Source: Pedobacter sp. (GTDB lineage Bacteria; Bacteroidota; Bacteroidia; Sphingobacteriales; Sphingobacteriaceae). From it: a stretch of 64,000 nt of DNA. Made by a program: the position numbers and the translations under genes. The notes below the pieces were generated by a model, which had not been told where the DNA came from, ran no database searches, and saw nothing but the letters and a program-made list of their open reading frames with translations. The DNA is taken from assembly GCA_008015505.1 (NCBI GenBank), contig SSFR01000007.1, positions 62,001-126,000 of the forward strand, written 5' to 3'. Shown here piece by piece: positions 26,375 through 35,714 of the stretch (positions within the stretch are counted from its first letter, which is position 1; every line of letters starts with the position of its first letter).

Positions 26375-28177
26375 ATGCGGAATTTATACTTACTCTTAGT
26401 AGTTTTTTTACTTTCTACAAGTGTAAAGGGACAGCTCATCAATGATGAAGCTTTGGCTGCACAATATAATCAGGCTGGTGATTTCGATAAAGCACTTACA
26501 CTTTATCGAAAGCTATTCAACAAAAGCAAAGATGCCAGGTTCTATGTTCCCTACTTTTCCTGTTTATTGCGTGCAAAAAAATATGATGAAGCTGAGCAAT
26601 TGGTTAAACGACAGCTGAAAAGTGTTCCATCGGATAATACTTATGTGGCAGATTTAGCTAAGATATATCAGGAGCGTGGCGAACTCAATAAACTTGCTGA
26701 GTGGTACAGCAAGATTATCAAGCAGTTACCTAGAAATGAATTAGCAATAAAGAGTCTGGCTGTTGCTTTTTATAACGTGGGTATTTATGATTATGCAATT
26801 AAAACCTATTTGGCTGGTCGTGATTTATTAGTTGATGAGCATGCATTTTTCACTGAGCTGATCGATCTGTATCGTTTACGTAAGGATAAGATTATGCTTA
26901 CCCACGAGTATCTAAATGCACTTGCATTGAATCCTGCGCTTTTAGGACAAATAGAGGATACTTTGCCTAGTGTTTTTGAAGATCAGGGAGATTATGATTT
27001 TTTAAAGACTGCGTTGCTCAAGCGTTTACAAAAAGATCCCCAAAATATTGCCTTTACTGAGTTACTTATTTGGCAGTTTATCCAACGGAGAGATTTTGCC
27101 ATGGCACTCAAGCAAACCTTGGCCTTAGATAAGCGTTTAAACGAAGAAGGCCATCGGGTGTATGACCTCTCCAAATTATTGGTAAGTAATCAGGCTTATA
27201 ATCAAGCTATTGAGGCTTTGGACTATTTGATAGCTAAGGGGGCTAATGCCAAATTTTATATTCAGGCGAAAATTGATTTGCTGGATATTAAAACCAAATT
27301 AGCAATAGCTGGTAATTATTCAACAGCTGATTTACTTGCTTTGGAAAAAGATTATCAGGATTTGCTACGGGACATTGGGAAAAGTACAGAGACCGCCTTC
27401 GCCATACGTGCTTTGGCTAATTTGCAAGCCTATTATTTACACAAGCCTAATGATGCAAAAGCGGGTTTAGAAGAATTATTAAATATGCCTAGGTTGACAC
27501 TATCAACCATTGGGCAAGTTAAGCTAGAATTAGCTGATGTGGATGTTGTTTCAGATGAAGTTTGGGATGCGGCTTTGATCTATGGCCAGGTTGAGAAGCA
27601 GTTTACGGGTGAGCCTTTGGGGCAGGAAGCTAAAGTCAGGAATGCCCGATTATCCTATTATCAGGGTGATTTTGCCTGGGCTAAGATGCAGCTAGATGTA
27701 TTGAAGGGGGCGACTTCGCAATTGATAGCTAATGATGCACTTAATTTAAGCTTGTTACTATCCGACAATTTACAAGGTGAGTCTGATACCAGTGCCCTGA
27801 AGAAGTACGCTCGTGCTGATCTATTAATTTTCAAAAATTTACCTGATCAAGCATTGTCGGTGTTGGACAGTATTGGTGTGCTTTATCCGAAGAACTCATT
27901 GGCAGATGATATTCTTATGGCTAAAGCCAAAATTTATGTAGCTAAAAACAGTTACCTTGAAGCGATTACCCAGTTGCAAAAAATCATAACAGAGCACGGT
28001 ACTGGTTTATGGGCAGATGATGCACTTTTTATGATGGCTGATATTGCCGAAACAAAACTCAATCAGCCCGAAAAAGCGAAGGAATTCTATCAAAAAATCA
28101 TTGTGGATTTTCCTGGGAGCCTATATGTGATTGAAGCTAGGAAGCGGTTCCGTAATCTTCGTGGGGATAAGCTATAA
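26375..28177 (+). CDS. Exported TPR-repeat protein
   Basis: A 600-residue protein with a signal peptide (MRNLYLLLVVFLLSTSVKGQ) and tandem tetratricopeptide repeats throughout: EALAAQYNQAGDFDKALTLY near the start, KNSLADDILMAKAKIYVAKN and EKAKEFYQKIIVDFPGSLYV near the end. The last segment resembles outer-membrane lipoprotein/YbgF-type TPR tails. It probably acts as a periplasmic scaffold. The next gene (DUF4286) starts 33 bases downstream. Confidence 0.85.
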   Translation: MRNLYLLLVVFLLSTSVKGQLINDEALAAQYNQAGDFDKALTLYRKLFNKSKDARFYVPYFSCLLRAKKYDEAEQLVKRQLKSVPSDNTYVADLAKIYQERGELNKLAEWYSKIIKQLPRNELAIKSLAVAFYNVGIYDYAIKTYLAGRDLLVDEHAFFTELIDLYRLRKDKIMLTHEYLNALALNPALLGQIEDTLPSVFEDQGDYDFLKTALLKRLQKDPQNIAFTELLIWQFIQRRDFAMALKQTLALDKRLNEEGHRVYDLSKLLVSNQAYNQAIEALDYLIAKGANAKFYIQAKIDLLDIKTKLAIAGNYSTADLLALEKDYQDLLRDIGKSTETAFAIRALANLQAYYLHKPNDAKAGLEELLNMPRLTLSTIGQVKLELADVDVVSDEVWDAALIYGQVEKQFTGEPLGQEAKVRNARLSYYQGDFAWAKMQLDVLKGATSQLIANDALNLSLLLSDNLQGESDTSALKKYARADLLIFKNLPDQALSVLDSIGVLYPKNSLADDILMAKAKIYVAKNSYLEAITQLQKIITEHGTGLWADDALFMMADIAETKLNQPEKAKEFYQKIIVDFPGSLYVIEARKRFRNLRGDKL

Positions 28178-28210
28178 GGTTCCATATGCAAATGAATTAT
28201 CTTTGCACCC

Positions 28211-28519
28211 ATGATTATTTATAATGTTACTGTTATCCTGGATGAAGTTATTCATGTAGACTGGGTGAATTGGATGAAAAATGGGCACCTTCAAGAGGTG
28301 ATGAATACAAACTGCTTTATTTCCAGTCGTGTTTTAAAAGTACTTGAGTCGCCCAACGATGGCGTGACTTATTGCGTTCAGTATACTGCAGAAACACTCG
28401 AGAAATACAGAATGTATCAAGCTGATTTTGCACCTGCTTTACAAGCTAAGTTCCCTGCTCATTTTACTAATAAGTTTGTGGTTTATCGTACCATAATGGA
28501 GGTGGTTGATTGGGTATGA
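28211..28519 (+). CDS. DUF4286 family protein
   Basis: A 102-residue protein of the DUF4286 family, widespread in Bacteroidota and of unknown function. MIIYNVTVILDEVIHVDWVN, then KVLESPNDGVTYCVQYTAE and FVVYRTIMEVVDW, fit the ferredoxin-like family pattern. Its TGA overlaps the ATG of the rfbC-like gene (ATGA), so the two are translationally coupled. Confidence 0.85.
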   Translation: MIIYNVTVILDEVIHVDWVNWMKNGHLQEVMNTNCFISSRVLKVLESPNDGVTYCVQYTAETLEKYRMYQADFAPALQAKFPAHFTNKFVVYRTIMEVVDWV

Positions 28520-29064
28520 AGTTTATCAAGACGCACATCGATGGTTTGTATATCATCGAACCTAAACTATGGGAAGATGATCGTGGGCATTTCTATGAAA
28601 GCTATAATAAGCAGCTTTTTGAGGAGGCTGGTATCATTGCTGATTTTGTACAAGATAACGAGTCGCTTTCCAACCGGGGGGTAGTACGCGGGTTGCATGC
28701 TCAAAGGGCGCCTTTTGCTCAGGGCAAATTAATGCGCGTTGTACAAGGAAAGGTGATGGATATTGTCGTAGATATTCGGAAGCATTCGCCCACTTTTGGG
28801 CAGTATGTGCGTGTTGAACTAAGTTCAGAGAATCGCCGCATGTTTTGGGTTCCCCCTGGATTCTTACATGGCTTTGCTGCATTAGTTGATCATACTATTT
28901 TTAATTACAAAGTAACAAGCCTATATGATAAGGCATCCGAAGTTGGTGTGGTATGGAATGATCCTGATTTAAATATCGACTGGGGAATTACTGATCAGGT
29001 GGCGCATGTATCTGAAAAAGATAAGTTGCTACCGCGCTTAAAAGAGATTGAAGCCCCATTTTAG
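28516..29064 (+). CDS. rfbC: dTDP-4-dehydrorhamnose 3,5-epimerase
   Basis: A 182-residue cupin enzyme of dTDP-L-rhamnose synthesis for surface polysaccharide. The ATG at 28516 overlaps the upstream stop and is preferred over the TTG at 28510. Motifs: DDRGHFYESYN, FVQDNESLSNRGVVRGLHAQ with the catalytic His, DIVVDIRKHSPTFGQY and FWVPPGFLHGFAAL. Other rfb genes are absent nearby, so it is an isolated copy next to a DUF4286 gene. Confidence 0.93.
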   Translation: MKFIKTHIDGLYIIEPKLWEDDRGHFYESYNKQLFEEAGIIADFVQDNESLSNRGVVRGLHAQRAPFAQGKLMRVVQGKVMDIVVDIRKHSPTFGQYVRVELSSENRRMFWVPPGFLHGFAALVDHTIFNYKVTSLYDKASEVGVVWNDPDLNIDWGITDQVAHVSEKDKLLPRLKEIEAPF

Positions 29065-29088
29065 GTGTATGATAAAGCCTCATCCTAA

Positions 29089-29108
29089 CCCTCTCCGAAA
29101 GGAGAGGG
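29089..29108. repeat. REP-like palindrome, copy B, probable bidirectional terminator
   Basis: CCCTCTCC and GGAGAGGG pair around a GAAA tetraloop, preceded by CATCCTAA and followed by a CGATTTTT tail. It lies between the convergent rfbC and OmpA-type genes and can end both transcripts. Similar in style to copies A and C. Confidence 0.7.
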
Positions 29109-29135
29109 GGCGATTTTTCTACTCAAAAAGGATTT

Positions 29136-29975
29136 CTATTTAATCAGATTATACAGCTCATCCAATTTAGGTGATAGTACAATTTCTATCCGTCGGTTTC
29201 GACTTCTGCTATCGGGGGTTGAGCCACTGGCAATGGGTTGAAACTCACCTTTTCCTGTTGCGGTGATGCGGGTGTTTTCAATTTTTTCAATCTCGGTCAG
29301 GTAGCGTACTACGGAGGTAGCACGCAAAACACTTAAATCCCAGTTATCTTTTATTTGCCCTAAGTGTGCCACGCGCTGGTTATCGGTATGTCCTTCCACA
29401 GAGATATTGATCTCGGGTTGATTTTTGAGCACTTTGGCTAATTCCTGTAAAGCGAGTTTGCCTTTTTCATCGATGATGATGCTTCCGGTGTCAAACAGAA
29501 GCTTGTCAGTTAAAGACACATATACCTTACCATTTCGGATATCGACAGATAAGCCACTTTGTTGAAAGCCTAATAGGGCTTTTTGAAGTTTATCTTTGAG
29601 CGCGTTGGTCGCTTCATCACGTTTGCGTAAAACTTCTTCTACTTCTTTTAATCGTGCTTCTCGTTTTTTAAGGTCTTCAGATAATTGATTGATTTTGGAA
29701 GCACTATTTGAGCGCAAAGAGGTATAGTTAGCATGTAATTGGTCAGCCTTACCTTGCAGTGCAGCGATTTGCTGATTAAGCCTAATGGTGTCTATTCTTA
29801 ATTGGGCAATTTGGCCCTCTAGGGATTCTATTTTGACTTTGGCGTTGTTCAAGCCATCTGCAATAGAATCACACTGAGATACCAGCGTACGATATTTTTT
29901 AGATGATAAGACTACACAGGCATTTAGTGAGCTTAAGACTACTATTGCCGATAATAAACCAAATAGATATTTCAT
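29136..29975 (-). CDS. OmpA-family lipoprotein with coiled coil
   Basis: A 279-residue envelope protein. The N-terminus is a lipoprotein signal (LNAC lipobox near residue 20), followed by a long coiled coil (about 25-135, e.g. NNAKVKIESLEGQIAQLRID). Residues about 155-270 are an OmpA-like peptidoglycan-binding domain with KLLFDTGS, INISVEGHTDN and the C-terminal DSRSRNRRIEI motif. It should link the outer membrane to the cell wall. Confidence 0.92.
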   Translation of the reverse strand: MKYLFGLLSAIVVLSSLNACVVLSSKKYRTLVSQCDSIADGLNNAKVKIESLEGQIAQLRIDTIRLNQQIAALQGKADQLHANYTSLRSNSASKINQLSEDLKKREARLKEVEEVLRKRDEATNALKDKLQKALLGFQQSGLSVDIRNGKVYVSLTDKLLFDTGSIIIDEKGKLALQELAKVLKNQPEINISVEGHTDNQRVAHLGQIKDNWDLSVLRATSVVRYLTEIEKIENTRITATGKGEFQPIASGSTPDSRSRNRRIEIVLSPKLDELYNLIK

Positions 29976-30032
29976 ATTTTTTAAATAGTAATTAGTACAA
30001 TTTTATTTTTCAGATGAGCCAGTAGGCTAATG

Positions 30033-30695
30033 CTACCCGATCGCCCTACGAAGAAATGCAATAAATGGATAAAGCTCACTAAATCCTTTTACGACTTTTT
30101 TGGTTGCATCAGCTCCTTGTAGGTCATCTGGTGACAGGGGATGACTCACTGTGAAACTTTTCAGTTGAAGGTAAGAGATATCCGGATGATCTACCGAGTA
30201 TCCTTTAGGAGCTGCTTTCAATTTGTCTTCCGCATCTAAATATCCAAAGTAGTTTTTGAATGAATGACGATCAATAACGGTATGAAAATCAGCCCCATTA
30301 TAATCTATTTCCTGGCGAATGGCTTTCAGAATATTTGCTTCGGGCATCCAGCATCCTCCTGCGAGGAATGATTGTTTGGGGTGAATATGTAAATAATATC
30401 CAGGGCCATTAAAATTTTTCCCATCAGGGGAAATTCCTACACCAAAATTGGTTTTATAAGGGGTTTTATCTTTGCTGAATCGGATGTCACGATAGATGCG
30501 CATCACGCAATCTTTGGGATCGAGATCAGTAGGAAGCCCCGGGTCTATTTTGCACAGTTCTTCTTTGATCTGAGCTACAAAAGCGAGTACATTTTCGCGT
30601 GCCTCATCATGTTGTTGCTTATGTGCATGAAACCAATCACGATTATTGTTTGTCGCTAATTGGCTTAAAAAAGTGAGGGTTTTGGGATGGATCAT
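30033..30695 (-). CDS. DUF2461 family protein
   Basis: A 220-residue protein of the DUF2461 family (TIGR02453), common in bacteria and fungi but of unknown function. NNRDWFHAHKQQHDEARENV near the start, VMRIYRDIRFSKDKTPYKTN and GPGYYLHIHP are diagnostic. Length is usual. It reads towards the OmpA-type gene with a 57-base gap and may be cotranscribed with it. Confidence 0.9.
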   Translation of the reverse strand: MIHPKTLTFLSQLATNNNRDWFHAHKQQHDEARENVLAFVAQIKEELCKIDPGLPTDLDPKDCVMRIYRDIRFSKDKTPYKTNFGVGISPDGKNFNGPGYYLHIHPKQSFLAGGCWMPEANILKAIRQEIDYNGADFHTVIDRHSFKNYFGYLDAEDKLKAAPKGYSVDHPDISYLQLKSFTVSHPLSPDDLQGADATKKVVKGFSELYPFIAFLRRAIG

Positions 30696-30819
30696 GAATT
30701 TCGGAAAAGTAGTTTTACTCCTCCAAAAATAAGAAACTTGATGGTTGTCTGGATCACCTTATCTTTGGTGTCTGAACTTGAGCTTGCTTAGAGTTTATTT
30801 TATGAAATTATTGCAGGTT

Positions 30820-30896
30820 ATTTTTGAGCGAAATGAGGCAGATTTTGGAGCCATAGCGGGGCTTCTATGGCGAAAAAATCTAACGAAATTGCAGCC
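30820..30896 (+). repeat. Dispersed repeat family, copy 2
   Basis: Closely similar to the minus-strand copy at 20311-20385. The central hairpin GCCATAG (30850) / CTATGGC (30865) replaces CAATAG/CTATTG of copy 1. A 62-aa ORF runs through it, but a 1-base indel between copies shifts the downstream frame, so coding function is doubtful. It lies between the DUF2461 gene and a lipoprotein gene. Confidence 0.7.
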
Positions 30897-30997
30897 AAAA
30901 AGAACCAAAAGAATAAAATCAAATAAACTCTAAACAAGCTCCTTTAAACAAGTTCAATGTGTCGAATTGAAACGACAAATGTTTTACAGAGCCTGGT

Positions 30998-31489
30998 ATG
31001 CGAAGTTTTTTTCTTTATTCTTGTTTGCTTATTATGAGTTCCTGTAAATTCAATTCGAATATACAGGGGCATGGGGTAGACTATTTGCAGGGTGTTTGGG
31101 TAGAAGATCATGCAGGTTATCAAATACAGCGATTAGAATATACCCTCCACACGTTTAAATTTACTTGTGATTCATTTTATTTGAAGCTAGATACTTACGC
31201 CAAGGTGAACCGGTATTTCGATCATTGTTTTAATCAGGGCCATTGGACTGAATATGTCAAGGGTACTTATTTGGTTAATAAGGATACTTTAGTACTGAAT
31301 GGAACATTTACTAAATCGAACTTTAAGCAAAAAATATCAGGTTGTTATCGTATTGGGCAATATGTGCGGGCTTTTTTTATTGAAAAAAAGTGTGATAGTT
31401 TCCTTATTCTTCAGGACGTTTCGCAGCATATGCCAGTTTCATTACGTTTGCAGCAAAAAATAAGTTGTATTCCTAAGCCAATCAATTAA
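30998..31489 (+). CDS. Small lipoprotein of unknown function
   Basis: A 163-residue protein with a short signal and lipobox MSSC (Cys16). The mature part is beta-rich with several Cys and aromatic residues (HTFKFTCDSFYLKLDTYAKV; YVKGTYLVNKDTLVLNGTFT) and looks like a lipocalin-like or small beta-barrel domain. No catalytic motif recognised. It may share a transcript with the S1/P1 nuclease gene 35 bases downstream. Confidence 0.7.
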   Translation: MRSFFLYSCLLIMSSCKFNSNIQGHGVDYLQGVWVEDHAGYQIQRLEYTLHTFKFTCDSFYLKLDTYAKVNRYFDHCFNQGHWTEYVKGTYLVNKDTLVLNGTFTKSNFKQKISGCYRIGQYVRAFFIEKKCDSFLILQDVSQHMPVSLRLQQKISCIPKPIN

Positions 31490-31524
31490 ACGCAGCGTTA
31501 CTTTTTAATTAAAACATATCAAAA

Positions 31525-32322
31525 ATGAATAACAGACCTATAAAGCATTTTACAATAGCTTTTTTCCTCTTTTATCTGCCTTTGAAAAGTATGGGATGGG
31601 GTGTTATTGGGCATCGCGTAGTTGGGGAAATAGCTGATAGCTATTTGAAGCCCAGTACACGTTTGGAAATCAAAAAAATTCTGGGGAATGAAACATTGGC
31701 CATGGCTAGCACTTGGGCAGACTTTGTGCGATCAGAAGCTGCCTATAATTACTTAAACAATTGGCATTATATTAATCTGAATCGGGGGTACTCCCATGCT
31801 CAGATGGAGGATTTTTTAAAGATAGATACCAGTACTAATGCCTATTCGAAGATTAATCTTTTGATGAAAGAGCTCAAAAACAAAGAGTTGGCGATGGGTA
31901 AAAAGCGAATGTATTTACGTATGCTCATTCATTTGGTGGGGGATATTCATCAGCCGCTGCATTCGGGAAACAAATCGGATCGTGGTGGCGGCGAAATTAA
32001 AGTGACTTGGTTTGATAGACAAAGTAATTTACACTGGGTTTGGGATGCTGAGATGATCGATTTTCAGCAATTAAGTTATACTGAGTATGCTAACTCAATT
32101 AATGAGACTACTGATAGTCAGCGGGATGATTGGACCAAAGGGGGGCTGAGCAGCTGGCTATTTGATGCCTATCGGCTTTCGGATGTAATTTATGCCAGTG
32201 CAAAATCGGGAGATAAGTTAGACTCTAAATACAACTATGACCATATTACTATTGTCAACGGGCAACTTTTAAAAGGAGGGGTTCGTTTGGCTGCTTTGTT
32301 GAACCAATTATTTGCCAGTTAA
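31525..32322 (+). CDS. S1/P1-type zinc nuclease
   Basis: A 265-residue secreted nuclease that degrades single-stranded DNA and RNA using three Zn ions. After the signal peptide the sequence continues MGWGVIGHRVVGEIAD; in this family the N-terminal Trp and His bind zinc. Further ligands are in the WADFVRS, NWHYINL, and IHLVGDIHQPLH segments, plus GGGEIKVTWFDRQSNLHWVWDAEMI. Complete length. Its end is close to the phosphatase gene (32327), suggesting one operon. Confidence 0.92.
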   Translation: MNNRPIKHFTIAFFLFYLPLKSMGWGVIGHRVVGEIADSYLKPSTRLEIKKILGNETLAMASTWADFVRSEAAYNYLNNWHYINLNRGYSHAQMEDFLKIDTSTNAYSKINLLMKELKNKELAMGKKRMYLRMLIHLVGDIHQPLHSGNKSDRGGGEIKVTWFDRQSNLHWVWDAEMIDFQQLSYTEYANSINETTDSQRDDWTKGGLSSWLFDAYRLSDVIYASAKSGDKLDSKYNYDHITIVNGQLLKGGVRLAALLNQLFAS

Positions 32323-32326
32323 TTCG

Positions 32327-32770
32327 ATGAAGATATTGATGGTTTGTTTGGGCAATATTTGTCGTTCGCCGCTTGCTCATGGCATATTGGAGCATTTAGC
32401 TAAAAGGGAGGCTTTGGACTGGGAAGTGGATTCTGCAGGCACAGGTAGTTGGCATATTGGTTCTGCTCCTGATAGGAGATCTATTGCGGTAGCCAAAAAA
32501 TATGGAATAGATATCTCTCAGCAGCGTTGTAGGCAATTTAAAGTCAGTGATTTTGATAGTTTTGACCAGATTTATGTAATGGATAGTCAGAATCTGGAAG
32601 ATATTCTTTCCCTTGCCAGAAATGAAACTGATAAAGGTCGTGTGGCTCTTTTGTTAGAAAATGACAGTATTCCTGATCCATATTATAACGACGCTCAATT
32701 TGAACCTGTTTTTCAGCTAATTGATCAAGCTTGTCGCTTACTATTAAAGAACCATAAGGAATCAAAGTAA
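32327..32770 (+). CDS. Low-molecular-weight protein-tyrosine phosphatase
   Basis: A 147-residue phosphatase. The start at MKILMVCLGNICRSP (32327) is preferred since it puts the CLGNICRSP catalytic loop at the usual residue 7-15; the ORF-track start lies five codons upstream and overlaps the previous gene. The general acid Asp is in IPDPYYND near residue 112. Such enzymes often regulate polysaccharide export through tyrosine kinases, but no kinase gene is near. Confidence 0.93.
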   Translation: MKILMVCLGNICRSPLAHGILEHLAKREALDWEVDSAGTGSWHIGSAPDRRSIAVAKKYGIDISQQRCRQFKVSDFDSFDQIYVMDSQNLEDILSLARNETDKGRVALLLENDSIPDPYYNDAQFEPVFQLIDQACRLLLKNHKESK

Positions 32771-32793
32771 GAGCTTTTGAGTACCTTCGTGGC

Positions 32794-34167
32794 ATGGCTT
32801 TAATTAAACCAAGTATTCCCAAAGGAACACGCGATTTTTCACCCAAAGAAATGGTGAAGCGTAATTATATTTTTGATACGATACGGTCTGTTTTTAGCAA
32901 ATTTGGTTATCAGGAGATTCAAACTCCAACGATAGAGAACCTTTCTACACTTACTGGTAAATATGGTGATGAGGGAGATAGACTTATCTTCAAAATTTTG
33001 AATTCGGGTGATTTTTTAGCTAAAGTAGATGCACAAAAATTGCAAGCTAAAAACTCGGATAGTCTTGTATCTGAGATTAGTGAGAAAGCACTTCGTTATG
33101 ACTTGACAGTTCCTTTTGCTCGCTATGTGGTTATGCATTATCATGAGTTGTCTTTTCCATTCAAGCGCTTTCAGATGCAGCCTGTTTGGCGCGCTGATCG
33201 TCCGCAAAAGGGGCGTTATCGTGAATTTTATCAATGTGATGCCGATGTAGTAGGTTCAGCTAGTTTGCTAAATGAAGCTGAATTGGTACTCATTTACGAT
33301 GAGGCACTCACTAAGTTAGGTCTAAAAGATTTTACCATTAAGCTTAACAATCGTAAAATATTAGCTGGAATAGCTGAAATTATTGGTAAGCCTAATTTGA
33401 TTGTAGATATGACTGTCGCTATCGATAAGCTGGATAAAATTGGGCTGGATGGTGTATGTAACGAATTGAAAGAGCGTGGATTTACTCAGACAGATATCGA
33501 TCAATTAAAGCCTGTTATTCTGCTTCGGGGAAGCAATGCTGAGAAATTAGTGCAATTACGTTCAATTTTGTCGACTACAGCTATTGGCTTAAAGGGTATA
33601 ACAGAAATAGAGCAAATCTTTTCCTATCTCGAGTACTGGCCATTAGAGCGAGCAAATGTGGAATTGGATATTACTTTAGCTCGGGGACTCAACTATTATA
33701 CAGGGGCCATTTTTGAAGTCAAGACTAATGAAGTATCAATGGGAAGCATTGGAGGGGGGGGGCGTTACGATGATTTGACAGGTATGTTTGGTTTGAAAGA
33801 TTTAACAGGGGTTGGAATTTCTTTTGGTGCCGATCGTATTTATGATGTGATGGAAGAGCTTGGTTTATTTCCCCAAGCGGTCTCTCAGGGTTCTCAAGTA
33901 CTCATCAGTAATTTTGATAGTCGAGCAGAAACTTATGCATTGCCCTTATTGCATCAGCTTCGGGCTAAGGGAATCGCTGTAGAAATATATCCTACTCCAG
34001 CCAAACTTAAAAAACAAATGAGCTATGCCAATGATAAATCGATTTCATATGTGATTCTCATTGGCCAGGATGAAATGCAGTCGGGTTTACTCACTTTGAG
34101 AGATATGCGAACTGGCGAGCAGAGAAAGCTTTCAATTGAGCAGATTGTAGCAACATTGATTTATTAG
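32794..34167 (+). CDS. hisS: Histidyl-tRNA synthetase
   Basis: A 457-residue class II aminoacyl-tRNA synthetase charging tRNA-His. Class II motif 2 (FQMQPVWRADRPQKGRYREF), the histidine-binding segment GLNYYTGAIFE, the motif GGGGRYDDL and GISFGADRIYDVM are all visible, with an anticodon-binding C-terminal domain (VLISNFDSRAETYALPLLHQ). Length is normal for Bacteroidota. It starts 23 bases after the phosphatase gene. Confidence 0.97.
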   Translation: MALIKPSIPKGTRDFSPKEMVKRNYIFDTIRSVFSKFGYQEIQTPTIENLSTLTGKYGDEGDRLIFKILNSGDFLAKVDAQKLQAKNSDSLVSEISEKALRYDLTVPFARYVVMHYHELSFPFKRFQMQPVWRADRPQKGRYREFYQCDADVVGSASLLNEAELVLIYDEALTKLGLKDFTIKLNNRKILAGIAEIIGKPNLIVDMTVAIDKLDKIGLDGVCNELKERGFTQTDIDQLKPVILLRGSNAEKLVQLRSILSTTAIGLKGITEIEQIFSYLEYWPLERANVELDITLARGLNYYTGAIFEVKTNEVSMGSIGGGGRYDDLTGMFGLKDLTGVGISFGADRIYDVMEELGLFPQAVSQGSQVLISNFDSRAETYALPLLHQLRAKGIAVEIYPTPAKLKKQMSYANDKSISYVILIGQDEMQSGLLTLRDMRTGEQRKLSIEQIVATLIY

Positions 34168-34201
34168 AGTCTCTTTTTATTGTAGGATAATTGTTTTAAA
34201 G

Positions 34202-34516
34202 ATGGATAAAGTTGGTTATCGGTACACCTGCGCAATGGAGACGCAGGTTAAAGAAGAAGTTTTAACACTGGAGGAAATATTGGTGGGGATTAAGGCTTCA
34301 CATCATCTTATTTTATGGAATGATGATACCAATACCTTTGATCATGTGATCGATTGTTTGGTCCGATATTTAGACTATACGGAGCGACAAGCCCAGCGAA
34401 TCGCTTGGACGGTTCACAATGATGGCAAATGTATTATTTTGGAGGGTTCTTATACTGAGGTTGAAGTTTACCGAAAGATACTTCAGCAAGAAGGGCTTAG
34501 TGTGACTGTAGAGTAA
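34202..34516 (+). CDS. clpS: ClpS-like Clp protease adaptor
   Basis: A 104-residue adaptor that delivers N-degron substrates to ClpAP/ClpCP. HHLILWNDDTNTFDHVIDCL matches the conserved ClpS N-terminal motif (LhNDDxNTFxxVI), with QAQRIAWTVHNDGKCIILEG and a final beta segment. The true start may be the ATG at 34235 (METQVKEEV), which gives a more usual N-terminus. It follows hisS by 34 bases. Confidence 0.9.
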   Translation: MDKVGYRYTCAMETQVKEEVLTLEEILVGIKASHHLILWNDDTNTFDHVIDCLVRYLDYTERQAQRIAWTVHNDGKCIILEGSYTEVEVYRKILQQEGLSVTVE

Positions 34517-34537
34517 AACAAACTAAAACAGATATAT

Positions 34538-35626
34538 ATGAAAACAATCATGCTCTTACTAGCTACCTTAAGTGTTAGTATTGTTACGCTTCATGCGCAG
34601 ACGTCCAGTAGCAATATTGGTAAACTTAGGGTGGTATCACAACTTAAGATACGTCCGGGAAATGTGGCCGTATCTAAGTATGGACGCATTTTTTCTACTA
34701 CACATCCACTAGGTAATCACTCATTACAATTAATTGAGATAACGGGCATGAGGTCCTATATTCCTTTTCCGAGCGAATCCTATCAAAAAATGGATCAGCC
34801 AGCCTCTGACGAAAAATTTGATTCACCATTAGGATTAGTATTTGATTCCCATGATCATCTTTGGACTATTGATATGGGAATAGCGCTTGGGCGAACGCGC
34901 CTTTGGTGTTTTAATATTAGAAACAAAAAACTGCTCGAAAAAATTACATTACCTGAAGATATCGCACCCAAAGGTAGCAATATCAAAGATCTGGTCATAG
35001 ATGATGAAAATGGCTGGGCCTATATGTCTGATATTAAAAATCCGGCAATAATTGCCATTAACCTAAAAACAAAAGAAGCACGTAGGTTTAGCCATCACTC
35101 TTCTCTACAAGCGGAAGATATTGACATGGTTATTGATGGGAAAACGATTCATTTCGCTGGTAAACCAATACGTATTGGTATCAATCCAATCACTTTATCT
35201 GCGGATAATGAAACTTTGTATTTTGGCGCTATGAATGGCCAAACCTGGTACCAAGTTCCTACAAAGTACTTTAGAGAAGGAGCCAGTGATGCAATGATTA
35301 GTACCATGATCAAGGTTAATGGTAAAAAACCTTTGTCTGATGGGGCAAGTACTTCAGCTAGTGGTAACCATTATTTTACTGACTTGCAAGGTCATGGCAT
35401 TACTAAGCTATCACCCGATGGTACTTTGAGTACTTTAGTTACAGACAATAATAAAATAAAATGGCCTGAAAGTATACGTTTTGGTCCGGATCAATATCTT
35501 TATTTATCTGTTAATCAATTAGATAGGACACCTGCTTTTACTGGACATGAAGATGAAGGAGAAGCTCCATACTATATTTTAAAAGTGTATACTGGAGAAG
35601 ATCGAGTAAATCTAGCCTCGAAATAA
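34538..35626 (+). CDS. Secreted major royal jelly protein-related beta-propeller
   Basis: A 362-residue exported protein with a signal peptide (MKTIMLLLATLSVSIVTLHA). The body matches the MRJP/yellow family: SKYGRIFSTTHPLGN, SPLGLVFDSHDHLWTIDMG, LVIDDENGWAYMSD, and GMN-type and IKWPESIRFGPDQYLYLSVN blades. Bacterial members are predicted six-bladed propellers, sometimes annotated as dopachrome-conversion or gluconolactonase-like proteins; the substrate is unknown. A strong terminator follows at 35658. Confidence 0.85.
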   Translation: MKTIMLLLATLSVSIVTLHAQTSSSNIGKLRVVSQLKIRPGNVAVSKYGRIFSTTHPLGNHSLQLIEITGMRSYIPFPSESYQKMDQPASDEKFDSPLGLVFDSHDHLWTIDMGIALGRTRLWCFNIRNKKLLEKITLPEDIAPKGSNIKDLVIDDENGWAYMSDIKNPAIIAINLKTKEARRFSHHSSLQAEDIDMVIDGKTIHFAGKPIRIGINPITLSADNETLYFGAMNGQTWYQVPTKYFREGASDAMISTMIKVNGKKPLSDGASTSASGNHYFTDLQGHGITKLSPDGTLSTLVTDNNKIKWPESIRFGPDQYLYLSVNQLDRTPAFTGHEDEGEAPYYILKVYTGEDRVNLASK

Positions 35627-35657
35627 TATCTCAGCTTCTTCTCCAATTTATCCCATG

Positions 35658-35695
35658 AAAAAGGGCAACCCAATCTTCTTTGGGTTGCCCTTTTT
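35658..35695. terminator. Strong bidirectional terminator
   Basis: A 16-bp stem AAAAAGGGCAACCCAA with TTGGGTTGCCCTTTTT and a 6-base loop TCTTCT, between the convergent MRJP-type and metK genes. It has a poly-A start and poly-T end, serving both strands. Confidence 0.92.
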
Positions 35696-35714
35696 CGTGT
35701 AAGTTATCGTATCG

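Noticed and set aside
30745-30933. 62-aa ORF
   Set aside because: It runs through a dispersed repeat with a frame-breaking indel between copies, so it is probably not a gene.
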